Source: Oscillospiraceae bacterium
GTDB lineage: Bacteria; Bacillota; Clostridia; Oscillospirales; Oscillospiraceae
Length of the DNA stretch: 7,463 nucleotides
Direction of reading: 5' to 3'
Assembly (NCBI GenBank): GCA_017538775.1
Contig: JAFYIF010000077.1
Span: 1-7,463, forward strand
In this document: in pieces, positions 1 to 5,768 of the stretch
Layout: every line of letters starts with the position of its first letter
Position numbering within the stretch: position 1 is the first letter of the stretch
Notes under the pieces: generated by a model
What the model saw: only the letters and a program-made list of their open reading frames with translations
Database searches by the model: none
Told to the model about the DNA's origin: nothing
Position numbers and translations under genes: made by a program

Positions 1-2117
1 CGCGGCCCGGCGACGAAGGGGTTCAGCCCGCTCTTGCTGAACCGAAGATACACGTCGTAATCGCCGGGCGCGGGCAGGGTGAAGTAGACCGCGGGCCAGC
101 TTTCGCTTTCCGGGGCCAGCTCCGCGCCGAAGCTCTTCCCGCCGTCCAGCGAGACGGCGACGGTGCCGCCCTGGTAGGCCTTGGGATAGAGGATCGCCCC
201 CACGGTGTCGTAGACGGTCTCCTCCGTGACGTTGTCGATGTCCAGCCGGAAGCCGGGTTCCGGGTTATATAGCGGCAAATCCAGCGGCTCGCTGGCTTCC
301 TTGTAGCCGCCGAGGCCGCCCTCGTCGTCATGCAGGATCTGGAAGCGGACAAGCTCCGCGTCCGGCGGGATCTCGCTGCGTGTCACATCCCATTCATAGC
401 GCCCGGTCTCGGCGTTCCAGGCCATCTTGCGGAGCGAATCGGTCGGATAGACGTTCCCGCTTCCCGTGTCGGTGTAGCAGAAAGAGAGGTACATGCCGCA
501 GCCCTGCGCCCCGGAGACATAGAAGCGGTACAGCGTCTCCGCCGCGCCGGAAACCGTGACGCCTCCCTCGGTTCTCCCGATCTCCTGCCCGGTGGCAGGA
601 TCGACGCAGCCGGGGTTTGTCGGCGTCAGGGCCTTTTCGGGGATGTAATCCACCAGATACGGCCCGACCTTCACGGTCCGCAGACCGTCCTTGTAGAAGG
701 TGGCCCAGATGCGTTTCACGCCGTATTCCGGGGTGGCGTTCTTCCGCAGATAGACCATCTGCTTTTGTCCCTCATAGGTGACATAGCGCTCATAGCCCGT
801 TCCGCCGATATCGTCGGAGAAGACCACTTCGCCGCCGGCGTAGCTGCCGGGGAAGATCGTGAACCAGATGTGGGGCAGATAGGTGCGGCTCATGCCCAGC
901 TCCGCGTTGTAGTAGTCGCCGCTGAGCGTCGGCATGACCTCCGGGGCCTCGCCCGTCTCCGGTGCCTTGAAGATGCAGTAGTAGGGCGTGGGGACGGAGA
1001 CGTTGGTCCCGAAGGGCGCGCCCTCAAAATCGCCGTAGTCCGTGCGGAAATAGGGCCGTCCATTGCCGTCGTACCGCAGCGCCCCGTCGCCGTCATGGTT
1101 CAGATGGGTGGCCTCGTCGAAGAAATACTGGGGATAGCGGCCCCGGTCGGTGAAATACAGGTCGCCCCAGATCATCGCACTGCCGTTTACGCCGTCGCCG
1201 AAATCAAAGCGCACCAGCCGGTAGCCGTTTTCATCCGCTTCCGAGACCTCGGAGGCGGAATATTCATGGACGAGTTCTTCCTGCTCGTCCTCCCCCTCGA
1301 TCCACTCCGTCCAGGTATAGAGATAGGCCGACGGGTCGTCGGGCAGGCGGAAGCCGCTGAAGCGCAGGGTCATGCTGCGGATCGTGTCGTCCGCGCCCTC
1401 TTCGTAGTCATAGACCTGCATGGTGGAGACCAGCGCATAGGGCGTCTGGCCGCTGATGTGGGTCAGGGGGATCACCGCAAAGGGCTCGCCCCTGACATGG
1501 ATGTCCAGCGCCGTGTCGTTGCTCGGGACGAAGATCGGCACGGTGTACCAGAAGACCCGGCCGTCGTTGCCTTCGCTGTCCACGTCGCCGTAGACGTGCT
1601 TTTCGATGCTCCCCATCAGCCGCACGCCGAGCAGCTCGATCTCCTCCGGTTCCAGCTCCTCATAACCGTACAGCGTCAGCTCGTGCCGGGAGCCGCTGTC
1701 GCTCACCGGGATGAAGTATTCGATGGCTTCCTCATAGTCCCAGGCGTTGAGGTTCATGGCCCGGACCATCAGACGGGTTTTGAGAAACGCGGCGTCCATA
1801 CCGTGTTCGTCCCCAATTTCCTCCCGCGCACCGGGGTACTCGCCAAAGACCCAGTCGCTGATCTGCGCCGCCCCGGCGCCGGAGAGGTTGACGTTGTTGA
1901 AATACATCGGGTCTGTGGTAATAAGCCCCTCGGCTTCCGCCCCGGGTCCGTCCCTCTGCTCCGTCACCTCGGGCGCGTGGAAGGTGACCGCCATCGGCGC
2001 CTCCGCCGGCGGCCCTTCCTCCGCAGTCTCCGCCGGTTCCGCCCTCACGGGCAGCGGCACGGCGCTGAGAGAGAGCAGCAGCGCGAGCAGCAGGCTCAAA
2101 AGTTTCTTCGTCATCAT
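1..2117 (-). CDS. Large secreted protein of unknown function (C-terminus beyond window)
   Basis: An open frame of 705 codons runs leftward from ATG at 2117 and is still open at base 1, so the C-terminus is missing. I do not recognise the family. The N-terminus (MMTKKLLSLLLALLLSLSAV, then PLPVRAEP) is a classic signal peptide: two lysines, a leucine-rich core, and a likely cut after Ala26 (VRA|EP). The next ~35 residues are rich in Ala, Pro and Glu and look like a flexible linker. The rest is acidic and rich in Tyr, Asp and Gly. It has beta-strand-like stretches and no further membrane segment, as in an exported extracellular or cell-surface protein. Segments such as FRLDIDNVTEE and DGGKSFGAEL suggest beta-sandwich modules, but this is only inference. 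AAAGGAGG lies 5 nt before the first of two tandem ATGs, so the start may be 2117 or 2114. The gene is divergent from the DUF362 gene. Confidence 0.85.
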   Translation of the reverse strand, partial: MMTKKLLSLLLALLLSLSAVPLPVRAEPAETAEEGPPAEAPMAVTFHAPEVTEQRDGPGAEAEGLITTDPMYFNNVNLSGAGAAQISDWVFGEYPGAREEIGDEHGMDAAFLKTRLMVRAMNLNAWDYEEAIEYFIPVSDSGSRHELTLYGYEELEPEEIELLGVRLMGSIEKHVYGDVDSEGNDGRVFWYTVPIFVPSNDTALDIHVRGEPFAVIPLTHISGQTPYALVSTMQVYDYEEGADDTIRSMTLRFSGFRLPDDPSAYLYTWTEWIEGEDEQEELVHEYSASEVSEADENGYRLVRFDFGDGVNGSAMIWGDLYFTDRGRYPQYFFDEATHLNHDGDGALRYDGNGRPYFRTDYGDFEGAPFGTNVSVPTPYYCIFKAPETGEAPEVMPTLSGDYYNAELGMSRTYLPHIWFTIFPGSYAGGEVVFSDDIGGTGYERYVTYEGQKQMVYLRKNATPEYGVKRIWATFYKDGLRTVKVGPYLVDYIPEKALTPTNPGCVDPATGQEIGRTEGGVTVSGAAETLYRFYVSGAQGCGMYLSFCYTDTGSGNVYPTDSLRKMAWNAETGRYEWDVTRSEIPPDAELVRFQILHDDEGGLGGYKEASEPLDLPLYNPEPGFRLDIDNVTEETVYDTVGAILYPKAYQGGTVAVSLDGGKSFGAELAPESESWPAVYFTLPAPGDYDVYLRFSKSGLNPFVAGP

Positions 2118-2187
2118 CTTGTCCTCCTTTTTTTGTCGAATCTGACCGGATTTTTCGCGGTTTCCTCTGCTTCCTTTATATAGTATC

Positions 2188-2215
2188 ATCATATCATGAC
2201 AGGAAGAAAAAGCAA
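2188..2215 (-). promoter_or_regulatory. Probable sigma-A promoter of the leftward secreted-protein gene
   Basis: On the minus strand, TTGCTT (2215-2210) is followed after 16 nt by TATGAT (2193-2188). The predicted transcript has a leader of roughly 65 nt before ATG 2117. Other TA-rich hexamers nearby (GATACT, TATAAA) lack a -35 partner at proper spacing. Confidence 0.45.
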
Positions 2216-2233
2216 GCGGGAATTTTTGCACCC

Positions 2234-2279
2234 GGTCCGGCGCGGGGGAGGGGAGGCCCTTTCGCGTAGCTTCCGGACC
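2234..2279. repeat. Imperfect inverted repeat between divergent promoters
   Basis: GGTCCGG (2234-2240) is mirrored by CCGGACC (2273-2279). CGCG next to the left arm (2241-2244) also matches CGCG at 2263-2266, with a 6-nt asymmetric bulge. It lies upstream of both predicted -35 boxes, so neither transcript should carry it. It could be a regulator site or a chance dyad in GC-rich DNA. Confidence 0.3.
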
Positions 2280-2296
2280 CTTGTCGGCGCGAACGC

Positions 2297-2325
2297 TTGC
2301 AATCCGGGATATGTTCGGGTAAAAT
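2297..2325 (+). promoter_or_regulatory. Sigma-A promoter for the DUF362-tgt unit
   Basis: TTGCAA (2297-2302), a 17-nt spacer and TAAAAT (2320-2325) form a near-consensus promoter. The predicted transcription start near 2332 gives a leader of about 28 nt before ATG 2360. An in-frame ATG further up at 2297-2299 does not exist; the longer reading from TTG 2297 would place a start codon inside the -35 box, which supports the 2360 start. Confidence 0.65.
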
Positions 2326-2359
2326 AAGGGCAAGAACACACGGAATGGAGGCTACTCTT

Positions 2360-3355
2360 ATGATGACCGCCGATCGAAACGCGCCGTCCGGCGCGGAATA
2401 CCTGCCCTATGCCCGGCGCGAGGGCAACGAGTCCATCGTCTATTTCACCCGCGACCTGAGCCCGGAGGGGCTCATCCGGGCCTATCAGCGCGTCCGGGGC
2501 AACATCTCCGGCCGCGTGGCCGTCAAGCTGCACACCGGCGAGCCCCACGGCCCCAACATCATCCCGCCCGCCTGGGTCAAGGTCTTCCTGGAGCGGGAAC
2601 TGCCCGGGGCCACCGTCATCGAGACCAACACCTTCTACGACGGGGACCGCTACACCACGGAGCAGCACCGCCGGACCCTGGCGGTCAACGGCTGGACGGA
2701 CTTCACCACCGTGGACATCACCGACGAACACGGCACGGTGATGCTGCCGGTCCGGGGCGGCAAGTGGTTCACCGAAATGAGCGTCGGGAAAAGCCTGCCG
2801 GACTATGACTCCCTGGTGGCCCTGACCCACTTCAAGGGCCACGTCATGGGCGGCTTCGGCGGCAGCAACAAGAACATCGGCATTGGCTGCGCCGACGGGC
2901 GGATCGGCAAGGGGATGATCCACGCCAAGAACGGCAACGACTGGGGCGTGGTGAAGGAGGAGCTGATGGAGAAGATCAGCGAGTCCACCAAGGCCACCAT
3001 CGACTATTTCGGCAAGCGGGCGGTCTATGTCAACGTGCTGCGGAACATCTCCGTCTCCTGCGACTGCGAGGGCGTGAACGCCCAGCCCGTGGTGACGCCC
3101 AACATCGGCATCGTGGCCAGCACCGACATCCTGGCGGCGGACCAGTGCAGCGTGGACCTGGTCCTCTCTCTGAAAGAACCGGACCGGCACGCGATGGAGG
3201 AGCGGATGCGCAGCCGCCACGGCTACCGGCAGCTCAGCTATATGAAGGAGCTGGGCATGGGGAACGACCGCTATGTTCTCATCGACATCGACCACGCGGA
3301 CGAGCGCATCACGCCCAAGCAGGCCGTGGTGGGCGTCCGCCCCTTCCGCAGCTGA
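2360..3355 (+). CDS. DUF362 domain-containing protein
   Basis: The product is 331 aa from ATG 2360, with GGAGG (2347-2351) 8 nt upstream; the tandem ATG at 2363 is an alternative. It matches the DUF362 family by two signatures: GGFGGSNKNIGIGCADGRIG followed by KGMIH (about residues 164-188), and CDC (234-236) followed by PNIGIVASTDILAADQCSVD (about 247-266). DUF362 proteins are widespread in Clostridia and often carry a C-terminal ferredoxin domain; this copy ends at PFRS and has none. Its only cysteines are C177, C234, C236 and C263, all inside the conserved segments, so metal or Fe-S binding is conceivable but unproven. There is no signal peptide or membrane segment, so it is probably cytoplasmic. 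The biochemical role of the family is not settled. The tgt gene follows after 28 nt and is likely co-transcribed, but I see no functional link to queuosine. Confidence 0.9.
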   Translation: MMTADRNAPSGAEYLPYARREGNESIVYFTRDLSPEGLIRAYQRVRGNISGRVAVKLHTGEPHGPNIIPPAWVKVFLERELPGATVIETNTFYDGDRYTTEQHRRTLAVNGWTDFTTVDITDEHGTVMLPVRGGKWFTEMSVGKSLPDYDSLVALTHFKGHVMGGFGGSNKNIGIGCADGRIGKGMIHAKNGNDWGVVKEELMEKISESTKATIDYFGKRAVYVNVLRNISVSCDCEGVNAQPVVTPNIGIVASTDILAADQCSVDLVLSLKEPDRHAMEERMRSRHGYRQLSYMKELGMGNDRYVLIDIDHADERITPKQAVVGVRPFRS

Positions 3356-3383
3356 GGCCGGAGCTTTGCAAAGAAACGAAGCC

Positions 3384-4514
3384 ATGTTTCAGTTGATCCG
3401 AACCGAGGGCCTCGCCCGGCGCGGCAGCTTTTCCACGCCCCACGGCCTGGTCCAGACGCCGGTGTTCATGAACGTGGGCACCCAGGCCGCCATCAAAGGC
3501 GGCCTGAGCGCCTGGGACCTGGAGCGCATCGGCTGCCAGGTGGCGCTGTGCAACACCTACCACCTTCACGTCCGCCCGGGGGACACGCTGATCCGGGAAC
3601 TGGGGGGGCTCCACAAGTTCATGACCTGGGACGGCCCCATGCTGACGGACAGCGGCGGCTTCCAGGTCTTCTCCCTGGCCCAGCTCCGCCAGATCCGGGA
3701 GGAGGGCGTCTCCTTCCACTCCCACATCGACGGGGCGAAGATCTTCATGGGGCCGGAGGAGAGTATGCGCATCCAGAGCAATCTGGGCAGCGACATCGCC
3801 ATGGCCTTTGACGAGTGCGTCAAGATCCCCTCGCCCTATGCCTATGTGAAGGACGCCTGCGACCGGACTGCCCGCTGGCTGGCCCGCTGCAAGGCGGCGC
3901 TGGCGGCATACAACAGCGCCTCCGACGCGGTGAACCCGGGTCAGCTGCTGTTCGGCATCAACCAGGGGGCGGTGTTCCACGACCTGCGCATCGCCCATAT
4001 GCAGCAGATCGCGGAGCTGGACCTGCCCGGCTACGCCATCGGCGGCCTGGCGGTGGGGGAGACCCATCAGGAGATGTATGACACCATCGAAGCGGTGGAG
4101 GAATATATGCCCCGGGACAAGCCCCGCTATCTGATGGGCGTGGGCACTCCCTCCAACATCATAGAGGCCGTGGCCCGGGGAGTGGACTTTTTCGACTGCG
4201 TGATGCCCTCCCGCAATGGGCGGCACGGACACCTGTTCACCTGGGACGGCATCCGGAACATCCACAACCAGCGCTACGCCCGGGACTCGGAGCCCATCGA
4301 GCCGGGCTGCGGCTGCCCCACCTGCCGTCGCTATTCCAGGGCCTATCTCCGCCACCTGGTGAAGGCCCAGGAACCCCTGGCCCTGCGGCTGCTGGTGCTG
4401 CACAACCTCTATTTTTACAACGAACTCCTGCGGCGTATCCGCGAGGCCCTGGACGAGGGGCGCTTTGCGGCCTTCCGCCGGGAGTACAGCGAAAAACTTT
4501 CCCGTCGGATTTGA
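3384..4514 (+). CDS. tgt: Queuine/preQ1 tRNA-guanine transglycosylase
   Basis: The product is 376 aa, the normal family length. Tgt swaps guanine at wobble position 34 of GUN-anticodon tRNAs (Asp, Asn, His, Tyr) for preQ1 (or queuine in some species), a key step of queuosine synthesis. Visible signatures include LTDSGGFQVFS with the general acid/base Asp89, FDEC (142-145), the base-binding loop GGLAVGE (220-226), and FDCVMPSRNGRHGH with the nucleophile Asp271. The zinc site is C309, C311, C314 and H340. The frame is open further upstream, but ATG 3384 gives the N-terminus expected for the family (FQLIRTEGLARRG). No good SD precedes it: GGAG at 3360-3363 is 20 nt away. Translation may therefore depend on ribosomes leaving the DUF362 gene 28 nt upstream. 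An in-frame TTG at 3366 is too close to GGAG to be attractive. The GGLAVGE loop is the bacterial form, but whether the substrate is preQ1 or queuine cannot be read from this. Confidence 0.98.
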   Translation: MFQLIRTEGLARRGSFSTPHGLVQTPVFMNVGTQAAIKGGLSAWDLERIGCQVALCNTYHLHVRPGDTLIRELGGLHKFMTWDGPMLTDSGGFQVFSLAQLRQIREEGVSFHSHIDGAKIFMGPEESMRIQSNLGSDIAMAFDECVKIPSPYAYVKDACDRTARWLARCKAALAAYNSASDAVNPGQLLFGINQGAVFHDLRIAHMQQIAELDLPGYAIGGLAVGETHQEMYDTIEAVEEYMPRDKPRYLMGVGTPSNIIEAVARGVDFFDCVMPSRNGRHGHLFTWDGIRNIHNQRYARDSEPIEPGCGCPTCRRYSRAYLRHLVKAQEPLALRLLVLHNLYFYNELLRRIREALDEGRFAAFRREYSEKLSRRI

Positions 4515-4521
4515 AAACTTC

Positions 4522-4550
4522 TTGCAATTGCCGCGCAAAACCGATATACT
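4522..4550 (+). promoter_or_regulatory. Strong sigma-A promoter for yajC
   Basis: TTGCAA (4522-4527), a 17-nt spacer and TATACT (4545-4550) lie in the 71-nt gap between tgt and yajC. The predicted start near 4557 leaves a leader of about 28 nt. The spacer includes the palindrome GCAATTGC (4524-4531). No terminator is visible between tgt and yajC, so this adds to read-through from upstream. Confidence 0.7.
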
Positions 4551-4585
4551 GCTTTTTAATCGAATCACACACAGGAGGTTTCTAC

Positions 4586-5002
4586 ATGAAAAAAAGCCTG
4601 AAAAAGCTGCTGGCTTCGGCTCTGGCCCTGGCTCTGGCTCTGGTCCTGGCCGTCGGCGCCTTCGCCGAGGAGGCTGTGACCACCACCGCCGCGTCTGCGG
4701 ACACCGCCAGCGCGGGTCTGTTCGGCAACGCCATGCCCCTGATCATGATCGTCGTGCTGATCGCCGTGTTCTACTTCTTCATGATCCGCCCGGAGCAGAA
4801 AAAGCGCAAGGCCGCCGAGGAGATGCGCAGCAATCTCGGCGTCGGCGACAAGATCACCACCATCGGCGGCATGGTCGGCAAGATCGTGGACATCAGCAAC
4901 GACCTGATCACCTTCGAGACCGGAGAGGATCGCGTCCGCATCCAGGTCACCAAGTGGGCCATCTCCACCAACAGCATCCAGAAACAGGAAGAAAAATCCT
5001 GA
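4586..5002 (+). CDS. yajC: Preprotein translocase accessory subunit YajC
   Basis: The product is 138 aa from ATG 4586, with AGGAGG (4573-4578) 7 nt upstream. YajC is a small single-span membrane protein that associates with SecDF and the SecYEG translocon. The family core is clear: membrane helix at about 50-67 (MPLIMIVVLIAVFYFFMIRP), then the basic turn PEQKKRKAAEEM and the cytoplasmic domain with LGVGDKITTIGGMVGKIVDI and the RVRIQVTKWAISTNSI end. It is unusual in having, before the core, a Lys-rich and Leu/Ala-rich segment that looks like a signal peptide (1-27, likely cut AFA|EE). A Thr/Ala-rich spacer of about 20 residues follows. Canonical YajC is about 90-110 aa and starts directly at the helix. 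The tgt-yajC order is common in bacteria; secD and secF are not in the window. Confidence 0.95.
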   Translation: MKKSLKKLLASALALALALVLAVGAFAEEAVTTTAASADTASAGLFGNAMPLIMIVVLIAVFYFFMIRPEQKKRKAAEEMRSNLGVGDKITTIGGMVGKIVDISNDLITFETGEDRVRIQVTKWAISTNSIQKQEEKS

Positions 5003-5022
5003 GCGTCCCGCATGGAACAGCG

Positions 5023-5070
5023 CCTCCCCGAATAAGCTTGAGCAAAGCTTGATTCGGGGAGGTTCTTTTT
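5023..5070 (+). terminator. Intrinsic terminator of yajC overlapping the next gene's SD
   Basis: CCTCCCCGAAT (5023-5033) pairs perfectly with ATTCGGGGAGG (5052-5062). Inside, AAGCTT (5034-5039) pairs with AAGCTT (5045-5050), around loop GAGCA and one bulged G (5051). This 17-bp stem is followed by TTCTTTTT (5063-5070). The 3' arm GGGGAGG is also the SD for ATG 5071, so the U-tract is the 8-nt SD spacer. Confidence 0.85.
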
Positions 5071-5481
5071 ATGTCGGAGAAGGGGATGCGAACGGACGGC
5101 CTGCCCTGGCCGCGCCTGCTGGCAGCCGGGGCTGCGGGGCTGCTGTGCGCGCTGGGGCTGATTTTGCTCCTGGCGCTGCTGGGAGCGGACGGGCTCATCG
5201 GCTCCGGGCGGGAGGGCCTGGCGGTCAGGGGCGCGCTGCTGCTGGGGACGGCGCTGGGGGCGGGTCTGGCCTGCAGGGGGGCAGGGGAGGGGAGGGCGGC
5301 AGCGGCGGCCATCGCCGGCGGGGTCGTGCTGGTCTTCGTTTTGCTGCTGAGTCTGCTGGTCCCGGGGGCCGGGCTGTTCCGCCTGGCTACGCTGAAGAAT
5401 CTACTCTGCGTAATCGCCGGGAGCGCGCTCGGCTGCGCGCTGCGCCCCGGACGCCGGAGGCGTCGGAGAAGGCGAAGCTGA
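5071..5481 (+). CDS. Small four-helix membrane protein, TIGR04086/YrzE type
   Basis: The product is 136 aa from ATG 5071, with SD GGGGAGG (5056-5062) 8 nt upstream inside a terminator stem. Four hydrophobic segments are visible, at about 15-37, 50-67, 76-98 and 108-124. This topology and size, and the position right after yajC, fit the TIGR04086 family, whose Bacillus member yrzE also lies next to the yajC homologue yrbF. The role of the family is unknown. The assignment rests on topology and synteny, not on a distinctive motif. The third helix is followed by the family-like loop FRLATLKNLLCVIAGSALGC. The protein ends with eight consecutive arginines (128-135) and Ser, which should anchor the C-terminus inside the cell. 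The coding strand carries a G-quadruplex motif at 5276-5296. Because its SD and start codon lie in and just after a terminator, expression is probably low or conditional. Confidence 0.7.
   Translation: MSEKGMRTDGLPWPRLLAAGAAGLLCALGLILLLALLGADGLIGSGREGLAVRGALLLGTALGAGLACRGAGEGRAAAAAIAGGVVLVFVLLLSLLVPGAGLFRLATLKNLLCVIAGSALGCALRPGRRRRRRRRS
5276..5296 (+). other. Predicted G-quadruplex motif in the coding strand
   Basis: Four G-runs of 6, 4, 4 and 3 bases (5276-5281, 5284-5287, 5289-5292, 5294-5296) are separated by loops of CA, A and A. This fits the classical four-run G-quadruplex pattern with very short loops. It would be present in the mRNA of the four-helix membrane protein. Confidence 0.6.
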
Positions 5482-5690
5482 GATTACTCTTTGTTATCAG
5501 TCCGTCGGGTTTACATAAGTTGCAGGTGATTACCAATATCTTGTTGTTTACGCACCGTATAGCACTATATCTGGGTTGATTCCAGCGCAAAGCGCGTCGA
5601 AGCGGCGTTTTCCGTTTCGTGGTAGACATAAAACGATTGACATAATATTTTGGCATAATCCACAAAAATTTTTTTCTTCCCGCAAAACGC
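5482..5690. other. GC-poor non-coding island before the spoIIM-like/xer unit
   Basis: Base composition drops sharply here compared with the flanking genes, and no plausible gene with an SD is visible on either strand. It holds TATAG-CA-CTATA, a perfect short inverted repeat (5558-5569). It also holds the 10-mer GTTTACATAA (5509-5518) and three further GACATAA/GGCATAA copies (5625-5631, 5639-5645, 5652-5658). A run of A5T7 lies at 5665-5676. A weak promoter-like pair is TTGTTT (5544-5549), 16 nt, TATATC (5566-5571). I see no clear terminator for the preceding gene. Confidence 0.6.
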
Positions 5691-5719
5691 TTGATTGAGC
5701 GGGTGAGTTGTATTATATT
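5691..5719 (+). promoter_or_regulatory. Sigma-A promoter of the membrane protein-xer unit
   Basis: TTGATT (5691-5696), a 17-nt spacer and TATATT (5714-5719) make a good promoter with a predicted start near 5726. The leader of about 43 nt contains a small hairpin, GCGGC-TGC-GCCGC (5743-5755). A longer reading of the downstream gene from TTG 5691 would lie on the -35 box and is therefore unlikely. Confidence 0.65.
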
Positions 5720-5768
5720 GTCCATGCGACATGGTTATGTAAAGCGGCTGCGCCGCAAAGGGTTCTCG

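Noticed and set aside
330..2183. 617-codon open frame on the plus strand
   Set aside because: It is antisense to the secreted-protein gene, has no SD, no recognisable domain and a composition typical of a GC-rich shadow frame.
3356..3383. preQ1 riboswitch before tgt
   Set aside because: The 28-nt gap is too short and lacks the C-rich loop and A-rich tail of the known preQ1 aptamers; none is seen in the leader at 2332-2359 either.
2189..3385. 398-codon minus-strand frame
   Set aside because: It mirrors the conserved DUF362 gene on the opposite strand; the His/Val/Asp-rich translation is a reverse-frame artefact.
3309..4568. 419-codon minus-strand frame
   Set aside because: It is antisense to tgt, which has all catalytic and zinc residues in the plus frame.
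5482..5700. A complete dif site
   Set aside because: Only a XerD-arm-like 10-mer is present; the sequence 6 nt further on does not resemble a XerC arm.
5387..5725. 112-codon minus-strand frame across the GC-poor island
   Set aside because: It has no SD before 5725, overlaps the promoter and the end of the small membrane gene, and its product resembles nothing known to me.
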